A program made the position numbers and the translations under genes. From Lingula anatina (taxonomy: Eukaryota; Brachiopoda; Lingulata; Lingulida; Lingulidae): a stretch of 64,000 nucleotides of DNA. The notes below the pieces were generated by a model. That model searched no databases. It was not told the origin of the DNA and saw only the letters and a list, made by a program, of their open reading frames with translations. The stretch lies in contig NW_019773925.1 of the NCBI RefSeq assembly GCF_001039355.2, positions 426,066 to 490,065 of the forward strand. The letters run 5' to 3'. Below are positions 50,407-63,036 of this stretch, in pieces. The stretch's first letter is position 1. Every line of letters begins with the position of its first letter.

Positions 50407-53400
50407 CGAAGTATTACTTAGTATTTCATCTGCAGGTTCAGAGAAGAGTGAGGGCAATTTCATATTTTTCCTTCAACTTTACTTGTTACTCACACACACA
50501 CACAAAGAAAGGTAACCTTAGTGATTGTCCCTCATATTAAATTCCTCAATCTGAATTAGATGCAGATGAAGATGCTTTGGAATGGTAAAGGTACTGCAGA
50601 GGAGAAAAACCCTGTGGATTGGCCCAAAAATCACAGATTTTTGTGATTTTTGTATGATTGTGAATTTATCCACGGAGCTGAGGCTGACTTGGATGAAGTT
50701 CACATAAAATTAAAGCATCAAGCACTGACTTTAGTTACAGGATTGGCACAGTAAAGTAAGGCTTATTGCTAAAGATGGTCCCAGAATGAGAGTGATTTAA
50801 TGTCAAAGTACTAATAAACTGTTGTTGAAGTTTTTAAGACCCCTGTATAAAGTTAACTTGTGCAATGTATTGCTGACAGTGCAACATTGTTGTTTAGTGG
50901 TGTTAATACAGTATTAGTGAGGTGTTATTGTCACTGTCATGATACTGCTATGAGATGCATTATTTATCAGTCACAGTGTTGGGTGACTGCTGTAACATGA
51001 CATGTGCTGGTTATATTTTTGTATAAATGCTTAGCATAGCAGTGCTTTTAATTTATTATTACAGAGTTTTAATTTATGTTGTAAAAAGCTGGGTCTGATT
51101 CAAGTTAAGAGAGTTGATAAATATGTTGTTGATATATGTTATTAGATATTGGTGGAGAGACGTCGTTTTTTAATTTGTGAACAATTTGTACATTTTCCAG
51201 TGTAAATCTAGGGTTTATGAAAAGTTACATATGCACAAATATGGCTATACATAAATGATCATAGAAGGTGCAAGCAAACTAACAAACAAACAAACAAACA
51301 AACAAAAACGTTGTTGTGTTTTGAGTAAAATTAAAAAAGTATTGGAGGTGTCAGTATGATAAACTAAACTTTGACTTAAAAAAATGAATAATCAATGTCT
51401 CATTCATATTTTTTAAATTGATAAAAATATGTTTAGAGTATTTTGGATAATTATACTTCAAGTATGTTAAAAAAAAGAACATATCACAGTTCATACAGTA
51501 GGCCAATTTTTTTTTTTAAGAATAAAATGCTTAGTTTTTTCTGACACCCTGTATATGGCACAGTACTCCTATCACTGCTCAATATCTTGGGAGTCATTGA
51601 CTTACTACAACACTTCTTTAGGCCTATGTGTACAGGGAGATACCATGAAAATAGAAGTCAAAATTAACTTTAAGCTAGTCATCTCCTCTGTTAGGTTATG
51701 TATTTACTTAACATACATGTGTATAATTCTTTTTGGTAACATTGATTGTGGGGAAGTTGAACGAAGGATTGATGACGGAAAATGTGTCATTTATTTGTCG
51801 CCTTTTAATCATTGCATAAATGTCTCATTGTGGAAGAAGTTTGCAGTTGTACTTTTTCCAGTCTTTGCAGTCACTTCTTTATATATTAAATAAAAACTTA
51901 TTTAATGGTAGTGACTGAAATGGGAGGGAAATCAATTTTTTTTGCATTATGCAATTAGTTCTGAAATAATGTGTATTGAAAGTATTAATATCAGTTTAAT
52001 GTTGTAATATGTAACTAAGAATTAGTTTTAGCTAGGCCATGAAAATGTGGCAAATTAGTAGATAGACAAAATATTGCATTACTGTTTTATTTTTAAATGT
52101 AATTTTAATTATTAAAAATTCATCATGAATATGAAAAGATTTTGTTCTTTGCACAAAATAGAATTTTTTTAAATTGAAAGGAGTAAAGCACACGTAATAC
52201 CAACAATGGATGCAAAAGTGCCACATTTTAAGTTAAATGCTGTTTAGAAAAAAAACAAGAATTATTAAGCAGCATAACTGCAGCAAACATTTAGTTAATT
52301 CCCAAGTGTTTGTAGTTAGTGTCATAGATATAAGAAAAAATGAAAGCAGTTTATAGCTGTTAATGATCTACAGCTTATGGGATTTAACAAGACTGAAGCA
52401 CAAAATACAAAACATGCCTACTTGGCTTGGCAACGCAAAGAAATTGACACGCAATTTCGCCATTCTACTATTTGTTTGATATGATAACAATAATAATAAT
52501 AATAATAATTATTATTATTATAATTACATTGTATGAGATCATTATAATCTATGTTCCAGTGCAGAAATGAATTGTTTTGAAAAATGATAAAAATAAAAAC
52601 AATAATGATTTATTCTACAATAATAAATTGTTAAAATGTACATAAGAAACTGATTTCCGTCAAAACTTTTGAGGGACAAATACACTGAAAATTAAGACTA
52701 GTATTTATTTAGATGGATTTCAACTTTCATAAAGCGCAAGATGTATACTATACTATACTAGTCCACAGTGTTATTTTGTTATGATTATTAAGAAAGGCAC
52801 GTTGTGCGATACAGTGTACATGTAAGCCAGCCAGCGTTCAGAGTTATTTTTATGCCTGTTTTGTCAACAGCAAGTTTATCATTATTTATTCGTAGAAAAT
52901 TGAAGCTTGCTTGCAAATTGCTTCCATTTATACCTTCTTTACAATAAAGGAGAGAAGTATTGCTATTTTAGGTGTTTGCGTTATTTAACCATTTTGTTTT
53001 GAATTAGGAAATGTTAGTAAGAAAATTTCAATTTTGTATTAACTAGCCACATTACTTTTTTGATTATATGATGAAAACAATAAATTAAATCCGTTTTTTT
53101 AACTCATATGTCCTCGGGTGCCACTTTGGTAGGTGAAAATGATATTTAGCACAACTCCCAATTTATATTTGACAAAGTAAAAGAGGGAAGTCGCTGGAAC
53201 ATGCTAGTGCATGTTGCTTTTCCATTTCAGTTAAAGCCCGTTCAAGAAAATAGAACCAATACATGTACAAATAAAGAAACGCATTGGAAAGGGCGCCCTT
53301 TGTTGTTAACAAACAGCACTTGTATTCACTGCACCAAACACCTTTCATAAAGCTCTCCTACCATTTAAACATTTACCTGTGCCGCTACTGTTATTTAATG

Positions 53401-54964
53401 AAGAGCGAAATCTATTGTTCGTAGGTATTATGGAAGAACTTTGTTTCAGAGTTCAGTGTCACGAACCCTGCATCGCGGTTAAGGGTTCCCCTTGATGAGC
53501 TGACACGAGGGGCCTCTACACAAAGAACGTCCTATAGGAACATTTGTGGCATGTTTTCAATACCCCTCCCCTGCACGTATGCTGCTAGCCTTATGGTAAA
53601 ACAATGAAGGCTGAACTTTTTGATTTAGCCCGTTCGTGGTCTTGGTCTGGCGTTGAACCCTGCGCGTTGCTCCAAGGCAGTGAGTTGCGCACTAACAGAC
53701 GCTGGCCGTCTCCATGACTGCCGACAACTGAGATTAAGTAAAACAAAACATATGATGTAAGATGATGTGTAGGCTAGCATGATGTAAAGAACAGATAGTA
53801 AGTATTATAATAATTGTCAGAGTGGTATCACTGCTTTAATTAAATCCCGGCGTGTGACAAAGAAAACATCTATTACTGTACATGTATTATATACGGTGGA
53901 CTTGTGCTTATGTGGCCAATTCATTACAGTTTGTTCATATGTTGAATTGTTTACTGTTGGAAAGGAGTTGCATATTGCTTTAATAGGTCATACGAAGCTT
54001 AAAATAAATATATTTATAATGCATGAAAACTGTGAAATGTATTTAACTCTCCGTCAACCAGTGCTAGCTAGGGCTCTAGATCTAGTTTAGCTGGTCGCGT
54101 GTTGCTGACTAAATTTACGGTATTGATACATTTGGAAGTTTCTACATAAAATGACAGAAATGCCACCAAAAAGGAAATATTGTCCCGAGAGAGAGGAAGT
54201 TAATTTTATTTTCTGAAATTTAACGCGTGTATTACGTAATATTAAGGAATTGTTCGGATTAACCACCCTCAGGTTTCTTAGTCATCTTAAGTAAAATTCC
54301 AATGTTGATCCAGTCTGTCATTGATTATAATAAAACCAGGGCGCCAGTGTCTTCAAAATTTTAAAAATCATTTTTAAAGCTTCAATCCTGGCACTTGAAA
54401 ATGATATACAATTAAGTCTAGGCCCTCACGATTTTAAAACTGTAATTCTGGTAGACCTGTGTTTTTTTACTATGCAGCTGGAATACATGCACTAATACTG
54501 CACTGTTTTAGCTATTAGTCGCCATTAACATAATTTATCACCGTTATTTACGAGGTACCACTGGACAGACAGGAGTATGGTTAGCTTGGACCGTACTACA
54601 GCTAGACAAAAATACAGATCGATTCTTAAAAATCTCCTTTGCACAGTCTTGTGATGACTAGTTATTTTTTATCAAACATTTTATATATTGGTAACACATG
54701 CAGGCGAAGTGGATAGGTGTAATTTTGAATAATAAGTCTGACTTCGCCTCAATAATGTGACACGCATGTACAGATATCTTGAAAAATATCTTAAAAATTA
54801 GGCACTACAGTAGCTAGTGTTAGACGAAAGAAACATTTTCTTTAAATGATTTAAATGAAAATTAAGGGGCAATCGATTGACTTGCGGTATGACTTACATC
54901 TATTTTGTTCAATGACTTTAATAATTATAACAATTTTGCTTATTCCTTTACCCTTTTCTTTCAG
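50407..54964. other. Intergenic DNA between MMAA and the ankyrin gene
   Basis: About 4.5 kb with no supported gene. It contains an AACA microsatellite (about 51276-51306), an AAT/ATT inverted microsatellite (about 52484-52525), a short CA run (50491-50504) and AT-rich DNA. The stretch near 53440-53720 is less AT-rich but shows no open frame or RNA fold I could support. The untranslated first exon of the ankyrin gene should lie here. Confidence 0.4.
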
Positions 54965-55012
54965 GTAAAACAGAAGATAGTTCTATTCAGATAACACAAG
55001 TAAAAACCCAAA

Positions 55013-56935
55013 ATGGCGGACGGCAGGCGTCTCATAGATCGCATGAAGAAGAAAGACCATAAGGGAGTAAAAGATATTCTGGACATAATGGATAATGACA
55101 GAGTGAAGCAACTCTGTGTTACCCGCCCCTTTGACAAGGACGGCATCACCCCCTTCCACGCTGCTGCCGGTTACGGTGGGCCAGCCCTGTTGGAGTACGT
55201 CCTAGATACCGTTCTCAGCCCTCCCAACGCCGTTGATATAGACATCGACATGCTGGCCGACGCTCAGGTGTATAATGCACGGGGAAATAAAGTTCGCATC
55301 GCCAAACACTCCACCTGCTTACACATAGCGACGCGACTTGGCCAGGCACAGAATGTCAAGTTGCTGCTGGAGCGAGGGGCGAACAGTAGCAAACGTGATA
55401 GCCAACAATGTCTGCCCCTTCACTACGCCGTCGCTGAGAAACAGGTCGCCATTGCCAAGATCCTGCTCCAGCGAGACCACAAGGGGAAGACCCTGGACAT
55501 TGAGAACGGACAGGGTGATCTCCCCATACACTTAGCTGTTAAGAAAAACTGTTTAGCTGTTCTGGAAGATCTTCTTGATCGACGCGCCGACGTCAATGGA
55601 AGAGACAAACGTCACGCCACTGCTCTCCATTACGCCAGCAAGAACGGACAATATGATATTGTGACTTTGCTCTGCGGACGCGGCGCCGATCTTAACGCAA
55701 AAGACGAGGACGACAACGCTCCAATCCACTATGCCGTGCAGAATGGCTACCTTAACGTCGTAGAAGAATTGCTCAAGAAGGGTTGTGACCCGAATATCCG
55801 TGACAAGGACAAGCGGTCTGCGCTCCACCTGGCCGTCCTGAGGAAAACAGGCCCACAAAAAGAACTAGTCAAATGCCTTATTGGGTTAGGATGCGATCCC
55901 AATGCTCAAGACGACGACGGCAGTACGCCGTTGCACATTTGTTGTCTCCTCGGTCGCTTCGAGACGGTTGATATATTAAAGAGCGCCGCAAAAACAAACT
56001 TAAATCTGACAAATAAGCGCGGAGAGACGCCGATGCATCTGGCCTGCAGACACGACTACATCAATGTCGTTAAGCTCCTCCTGAAAGCCACAAACGAACG
56101 CTCCCCACCGGACCTAACCATACGGGACTTGGACAACAAAGTTGCTGTTCAGTATGCTGGTAATAAGGACATTATAGAGATGGTAATGCGGCAGATGCGG
56201 CTGACTACACCATCCGTGGAGTTCACAAAAGTCCCTACGGAAGAAGAAATGGCCGCTGCGGAGATCAAAGGTTTACACGGCCGAGTAACCAAATTAGGAA
56301 CCGAACTCGAACAAATTGGCAAAGACCATAAAAACGTACAAAGTGCTCACGCCAAGCTTCAGTCCGATACTAAGGAAGGCATAGAAGCGCTGAGTAAACG
56401 GATAACCGGCCTAGAGATCAAACTAAGCGAGCACATTGCCCTGGATGACAAAGTGAAGCACCTGGAACACAAGCTGGACCGGTTGAATAGAGAAATGAGT
56501 CATCTTAAGAAGTACCAAGACAAACGAGTCCAGAGAATCGGCAAAGAATTAGTGGAACTCAAGGAAAACCAAGTGACGACGACATGGAAAGACGTGGGTG
56601 AACCACTGGCTACTACCATTATGGACGTTGTTGCCGACATGTTGGGGGCAGACTGGGGCAAAGTGTACTCGAGGCTTATGTTTGCCGTAGGCCGTGGGAA
56701 CAACGTCATTCCTAGGATTAAACAGCTCGAACGCAAGTATAAAGACGATCCGTACCGGCAAGCTTTAGACGCGTTGAGTGGATGGAGAAACGCGAGTGGA
56801 TTATATTTAAATGCTCTGGAACTGCTGAAAGCATTGGACGCCAGCGGGAGAAGGGATATAGTTGAAGCTATCCAAATCATGGTTAAGGAAACCCGAACAA
56901 AGTTTGGGTCCACACTGAGTTTAAAAGAGACATAG
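55013..56935 (+). CDS. Ankyrin-repeat, coiled-coil, death-like domain protein
   Basis: Encodes 640 aa in one coding exon; an acceptor (TTTCTTTCAG) ends 48 bases before the ATG, so the 5' UTR is spliced. The start context AAAATGG is strong. Residues about 42-395 form around nine ankyrin repeats, such as TCLHIATRLGQAQNVKLLLE, ATALHYASKNGQYDIVTLL and ETPMHLACRHDYINVVKLLL. Residues about 415-520 are charged and heptad-like, predicting a coiled coil. Residues about 524-622 look like a death-fold domain: TWKDVGEPLA, LGADWGKVYSRL, ALDALSGWRN, LYLNALELLKAL, GRRDIVEAI. The layout suggests a cytosolic adaptor: ligand-binding ankyrins, oligomerising coil, death-fold signalling. No kinase or protease part is present. 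The coding sequence is much richer in G+C than its flanks. No orthologue name can be given. Confidence 0.88.
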   Translation: MADGRRLIDRMKKKDHKGVKDILDIMDNDRVKQLCVTRPFDKDGITPFHAAAGYGGPALLEYVLDTVLSPPNAVDIDIDMLADAQVYNARGNKVRIAKHSTCLHIATRLGQAQNVKLLLERGANSSKRDSQQCLPLHYAVAEKQVAIAKILLQRDHKGKTLDIENGQGDLPIHLAVKKNCLAVLEDLLDRRADVNGRDKRHATALHYASKNGQYDIVTLLCGRGADLNAKDEDDNAPIHYAVQNGYLNVVEELLKKGCDPNIRDKDKRSALHLAVLRKTGPQKELVKCLIGLGCDPNAQDDDGSTPLHICCLLGRFETVDILKSAAKTNLNLTNKRGETPMHLACRHDYINVVKLLLKATNERSPPDLTIRDLDNKVAVQYAGNKDIIEMVMRQMRLTTPSVEFTKVPTEEEMAAAEIKGLHGRVTKLGTELEQIGKDHKNVQSAHAKLQSDTKEGIEALSKRITGLEIKLSEHIALDDKVKHLEHKLDRLNREMSHLKKYQDKRVQRIGKELVELKENQVTTTWKDVGEPLATTIMDVVADMLGADWGKVYSRLMFAVGRGNNVIPRIKQLERKYKDDPYRQALDALSGWRNASGLYLNALELLKALDASGRRDIVEAIQIMVKETRTKFGSTLSLKET

Positions 56936-56999
56936 ATAATGTTCACATCGGATTATCTTATGTTGCCGTCTTTTTTTAGCATAAAGATATCTGAAGTAT

Positions 57000-57005
57000 A
57001 ATAAA
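57000..57005 (+). promoter_or_regulatory. Polyadenylation signal of the ankyrin/death-like gene
   Basis: AATAAA 64 bases after the stop codon, about 100 bases before the long ATT microsatellite. Confidence 0.55.
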
Positions 57006-57105
57006 AACATTGAAAGAGAAAATCAAAATTTTCCTTACTATCTTCTCACACAATCATTTCATGAGATTATCAGAATCAAAATATTTGAATTTTTGTCTGT
57101 TATTT

Positions 57106-57399
<294 letters not shown>

Positions 57400-57405
57400 G
57401 AATGA

Positions 57406-59183
57406 ATATACTGCATATTATGCCAATTTGTTGTTAGTTGGATACATGTGGAACATTTTGCATCTTTTCTGTATCACTTTTACTTTAACTGAATAAATTT
57501 GTTAAATAGAAGTTTGTAGTCTTCTTTAATCTCTCATATTATATAAATATCTTTAAGATTCTGAAATGGATTTAGATGTTTGCAGTTTGCAAATCATAGG
57601 CGGGTCTGGCAAAGAGGGGACGCATGTCCTTCGTCTGGCCACCCACACAAAATGTAAATGTATAATTATTTCATTTTAGCACCTGATATCAGAGAGTTTG
57701 TTTTACATTGTCCAATTGAACTGAGCCAGCACAGATAGAAATCCGGTCCGGATTTTTCTGATCAGGCTTTCACTTATCGTCTACTCTCTATCATGGGGAC
57801 TCTCTGTCTCGTTACACCGTTAATCTCGACCTGAAGAATATTGTAAACCTCCGGGGCCTTTATTATCATCCAGATACCGAAATTGAGTTAATCAATACAA
57901 TTAATACTAATAGTTAATTATTTCTCTTGCCGGAGATTGTAGGCCTACTGAGTGCTTTTCCTCTTAAAATGAAATCATTTAGAATGCTTTAAGGATTAAA
58001 TATCAGGGAGCATCATAAAACAATGCTTCAAAATCATTCTCCTATAATACTTCATACACGAACAGTAGTCTGTTAATAATTTTTTTTATTTTATCATTTG
58101 CTCCTGTATTGATAAAGTACGTCATATCGGTACCATTGTTGTCCGACCTTAATGACCTGAGATAAAGCATTGCCAGTTACGTCTGCGCATTAGATGTGGA
58201 CTTTATCTTAATTGATAACAAACATACCTCAAAATAGGAGGTGACTACAGGTTTTTGTTACTGAGCTGGACATTCCCTGTTTGCAGTCTGGTTGATTGGA
58301 AATCTTTATAGGTATGTGTATATTTTAGATTTGTAAAATAACAGAATGGTCTTCGTCGTTTATGTACTGTATGCGCTGTTAACATTATCAGGACAGTTAG
58401 AGGATANCGGTTTTTTAAGATAACTCTAATAAGTAAACTGCGTTATTTTTTATGAGTGGTCTTTTTTAAGATTGAAGATTAAGTCCTTTGAGGGATAGGC
58501 GCAGAGCAAAACTACTGAATTTAACCTAATGTGTACTGTGCTGGTCAATTTTTGCATAAAACACGCAAAACAATGGCAGGGTTGACTTTTACTAAGTTGG
58601 CCCCCATCAATTTATGACAAAGTAACTATGGGGTAAAAGAATTGATCACATCATTTTTTAAAGTTTCCGTATCCAATAGTGCTAAGAAAGCGTCGGCACT
58701 GAGTCCAAATGAAATAATTTAGCATCTTTAAGTAACTTTATTAAAGAGACTTGATGGGGGGCCAACTTACCCCGGGGTCCAACTAGCCCCGATCTCCCCT
58801 ATGACCCTGTTGAAACCCACACCACCCAAAAATAACAATAGAACAGAGAAAATGAAAAAGAGGAGAAAGCGCCACGGGGCCCTGAACTGTTATGCATCTA
58901 ATATTAAAATGTTAGATTGACAGAAAGTCACTGCTACCCAAATTATCGATTTTAACCTGGCCTTAGCTTAATAACCTAACTGATCCTTGAGATGTGTAGG
59001 TGTACATGTACGTATACGCATTTATCGGTATTATCTGGGACAAAGGTCAAGCATAAGGTCAGGCGTGCTTCTCGTAAATAGACCTACCGCTTCGCATCAG
59101 TAACGCTTTCCATTAATAGGTCTACCTCTTCGCATCAGTCAGCTAAAAAAAGAATACTCCAGACAAGACTAAGTGCAATTAAT
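57406..59183. other. Upstream flank of the sulfotransferase gene
   Basis: AT-rich spacer with one N at 58407. No coding region is supported. Near 59040-59125 a GACCTACCGCTTCGCATCAG segment is repeated imperfectly as TCTACCTCTTCGCATCAGTC, a minor tandem duplication just before the gene. Confidence 0.4.
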
Positions 59184-60242
59184 ATGTCAAGTTTTCAAGA
59201 TATATACGCGTTTTGCCTCCCATATTTCCATATATTGCTGGATTGGGTGTACCGCGTTGTGTTTCGGACCAGACTGAGTCCTCTCATGGAGGAAAGTCTG
59301 TGGAGAAAATTCACCGTCGAGGAGCGAAGGGTTATTCTGTCAGAAGACCTCACTCGTCGGTGGTGGTACGAAGGATTTTGTATTCTTTTGAAGTGTTACC
59401 GCGAAGACAAAGCGTTGTCTGTGTCAGGGAGAAAGGTTGTTGAAACAAGATGGACAGAAATTCTTCAAAACAGACTTGCCATATCCAGACGTCTGGCGTT
59501 TGTTGACGTTTCGAAGGTCTGTGTATTACAATATATTTTTGCTCTAAGTTCTACATTTTTTATTCACCTTGCATGCATAGTTGACCTTTAATTGTTTATG
59601 TAGTGCAGAAGCTCGTGTGAATACTGCTCAGCTTTAATCGAGGGTAAAGACTCTCGAACAACGAGAGGAGGTACATTATGACCCAATTTTTATATACCTG
59701 GACTACATGTAACCAGGTCAATACAAACGCATTGAAATACCTAAATGGTATTTTGCAGCACATGAGGAAACTGACTTATTGAACTTTAAAAAAGGGTGCG
59801 TCTGTCCCAAAATCGTAAGGCTTTATTGTATAGGATCTAACTGTCTCAGATATTTATATTGATATGGACGTCAGGGAGTTTGAGAGAATCATTGCAACCT
59901 GATACAGGTAGGGTGTCCTCACACAACCTGACAGGCCCTGCGTCCCCTTAAAGGATCGGAAATGTCTTTGTGGTACCGGTGACATCCAAGCAGTAGAACA
60001 TGTTTTGTGTTTTTGTTCTGTGGCAAGCTCTATATACGTAAGGAACATCCTGCGTTAAATTTTAGCACGGTAGAAAATTAATTGGGAGGCGGACCAATAC
60101 GCGATGTGTGTCATTTGATATATACTGTTAACTGTTCGTTTTCCTAATGCTAAACATTATGTTGTCGTTTTATTAACATATATTAAGGCTATATTGACTA
60201 GTCCAACTTGAGTATAATTATGATTTTGTTTTTGGTTCGCTG

Positions 60243-60289
<47 letters not shown>

Positions 60290-61869
60290 TGGGGTTGTAA
60301 AAATACTTTGTACTTACTGGAATGAATTATCTATCTAGCTATCTATTAATTCCCAAACCGGGGTCCGTCTAGTAGGTACACGGTAGGTGTAAAGACAGGC
60401 AGTGCGCTAAAAAAATAAAGGACATGTCTTGCGAGGGTCGCTGTCCCCCTGATTACTTGAAGTCGCACAGGGTGCCGTACAATTTTTATTTATTATTATT
60501 ATTTTTATCATTATTACTGTTATTTTTTCTTTTATTTTTCATCGTTTCAGTGTCAGATCAAGAAGCCAATATTCATCATTGGTCCGTGTCGCTCTGGGAC
60601 GACTTTCCTCCAAGATGTTCTGTACGAGGATCCTAGGAATACTTCACCCAGATATTACGAGACGATACACCCAGTGGAAGATATTATCGTAGGAGGCAAG
60701 GAACAAAGACTTCTGACCGAACAACGAGCGTTAGGTATTCCCATCTTCTTTGTCTAAAAATAAGATAAAAAATAAAACACCCGAAAATACTTAGATACGG
60801 ACATAACAGATTATATAAACGTCAAAATTCCACATGACAACGATTTATAGACTCCCGGGAATTCTTTTTCCTTTACGCGCTTTGTCGCGCTGGCGGTCGA
60901 TGCAGCATGTGTTTCAAAACAAATTGACTGCAAATTTAGTACGATTTTGCACCTTCAAGTTCCATGACACGTTTTCATATTGTTTCCACAAGTATTCTCT
61001 GCCCCAAAAAGATCAAATGTTATCTTACCGTGTTGTTAGAATAACTTCTTTTTTCTCCAAGCCCACGTCTTCATTTCCATCCACCTCCAGCTTTAAATGA
61101 CCACTCAGCTTTACCTCTTACACCACTACACGTCACTTCCGGCTCAATTCTGACCAATGCTGATCTCCTCCGGTACCCTTTATTATCTCCTGTAGGCGGC
61201 GCGGTCTGCCCTCAACAAGGGTAATAATTTTGTTTTGTAGTATATTGTCCCATTCTTCCTCAAGAGCTTCGCGGTGATGGTCCAGATTGTTAGCTCCTTT
61301 GCATTGCACACTCCAATTGATGTCACAGATGCTTAGTAAGGTTAATAACAGGGCTCAAAGATGGTTGCTCCATCCTCCGAACATTGTGTTTCTGCAACAA
61401 ATCACTCTAATCAAGTCAAAACAATATATTCGCTGATGGGTCAATAAGTTACAGCTCTCCCTTCATATGAACAGATGGAATTCGCCTAATTATCTTATTA
61501 AATGAGACTTGTGCCTTATCTTTTTCCTACCTTCAATATTTAAAACAGAGTTATTACTTACAGCATTTGCAAAAAATGGCCTAATTAACCCTTAGAATTG
61601 ACTTCTATCAATATCTTTTGTTTTATAAATAGCCACGGTGTACGAAGCGATGCCTGCACTGAAAGCTCAACATTACGTACACGCTGAAAGAGCGTACGAG
61701 TGCTACCATCTGATGGACCAAATGGGGCTGTTTAAGAACTTCCGGTTTATCACAGGGAACTTCCAGGAATACGAGGCGTGGCGACAAACGCTGACCAAGG
61801 ACCAAATGGTGGAAGTTTACCGATTCCATAAATTACAAATGCAACTCATTCTTTTGGCAAGAAGCAAAG

Positions 61870-61900
<31 letters not shown>

Positions 61901-62966
61901 CGCGCGTTTGTGTGTTTTATTTGCCGTAAAAAATCCTTTCAACGTCAATTCTCTCAATCTCTGCTGAAAGTTATTTTCATTTTCCATGATTACCGAAATA
62001 TATGTCTTGCAAAAAAGACACGTTGAACTGTGTCTTAACTGTGTAAAATGTTTTTGTGTAAGCCTCTTAAATGTAATCTTAGGCTCTATTCCCATAGATT
62101 TTAGATCGATCTATCCCCGCGGGGAGTCTCACTAGATTACATTCACATAATCAGACTTAAATGTCCGTCCCGCCTACTACAAGCTGTAAGGGGGTAATTA
62201 ACTTTCGTGTCCGCCCGGCTGACAGCTATTTAGCGGGAACCCCCAGGGATTTAGGTCGATCTAAAGTAGGTCGATTTAATCTATGGAAATGGGGTGTTAG
62301 ATCTTTGACAGCCGTATGCATGCATACCTGTGTATGCAAAATATTAAACAAAATAGCAGCGTTAAATATTGATATCTATCCGGCCTAATGATAGAGCCAA
62401 ATTTTAATTCAAGCATTTGTTTAATTCAAGATTCCCTGGAAAATAACCAACAGCTCGTTTTCAAGGAGTCCTCCCATGCTATGAACCTGGAGGTAATACT
62501 AAAGGTGTACCCGGACGCTCTCTTTATTAACACTTACCGTGACCCCTGCCAGGCAACGGCGTCTATGAGCTCTCTATGTGAGGGCTTAATGCTAAGTCTA
62601 GGGTTTGAGCCAAAGGACATAGATTTAGGGCTCATTGGCCAAGATATGTTTCGATCCCCGCTGATCAACGGTGGAAATGAGATGGTGAAATTTCGGAAGA
62701 GCCACCCAGAAGAAGAACATCGATTTTGCGATATAGATTACAAAGATATTGTTGGTTCTCCCATGGCTGTAGTGAAGCAAATCTACAAGTATTTTGGCTT
62801 GAGGTTGACATCGGAAGCGGAAGCGAAGATGAGCGCTTACGTCAGGGAACATCCTCAAAACAAATATGGCCGCCATAAGTACGATTTCAAGCGCTATAAG
62901 CTGACAGAAGAGGAAGTGATGGAACATTTTAAAGAATATGTTGAATTTTATAAATCACGACGTTGA
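59184..62966 (+). CDS. PAPS-dependent sulfotransferase, bacterial-type (Sulfotransferase_3-like)
   Basis: Transfers sulfate from PAPS to an unknown acceptor. Four coding exons, 59184-59516, 60551-60734, 61633-61869 and 62431-62966, join in frame to 429 aa. The 5'-phosphosulfate loop is PIFIIGPCRSGTTFLQDVL (117-135), with Gly-Thr-Thr at 127-129. The 3'-phosphate-binding segment is LFINTYRDPCQATAS (282-296) with Arg288. Between them, VYRFHKLQMQLILLARSK and FKESSHAMNLEVILKVYPDA match the conserved middle of this family. An N-terminal hydrophobic stretch (about 7-27) may anchor the protein in a Golgi or other membrane. The last intron ends in a non-CAG acceptor (ATTCAAG) and contains a MITE (62081-62294). 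The CRSGTT loop and RDP motif are closer to bacterial and Lophotrochozoa/amphioxus sulfotransferases than to vertebrate cytosolic SULTs (from memory). The acceptor substrate cannot be told. Confidence 0.88.
60245..60289. repeat. TA dinucleotide microsatellite
   Basis: About 45 bases of uninterrupted TA in the first sulfotransferase intron. Confidence 0.95.
62081..62294. mobile_element. MITE family copy 3 (about 214 bp)
   Basis: Same orientation as 29674-29888 and almost the same sequence. It begins GGCTCTATTCCCATAGATTT and ends with the complement of CCCCATTTCCATAGATTAAA, giving imperfect terminal inverted repeats that continue into GATCGATC. It is inserted in the third sulfotransferase intron, about 135 bases before exon 4. 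Confidence 0.87.
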
Positions 62967-63030
62967 GTTCCACTTGGTCATTCTGGAATATCCACATTTT
63001 TAGTTACTCTATTTTTAACTTTAATTGTAC

Positions 63031-63036
63031 AATAAA
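63031..63036 (+). promoter_or_regulatory. Sulfotransferase polyadenylation signal
   Basis: AATAAA 64 bases after the stop, followed by a GT-rich stretch (GTGCATTTGTGTG), the expected arrangement. Confidence 0.7.

Noticed and set aside
51555-51893. 112-aa plus-strand frame with ATG and hydrophobic segments
   Set aside because: AT-rich composition, no signal or domain pattern, no splice context and no recognisable relatives; probably chance.
53610-53720. Possible tRNA-derived SINE (GGGTTCAACGCC on the minus strand)
   Set aside because: The B-box match is partial, no convincing A-box is present, and no A-rich tail or target duplication was seen.
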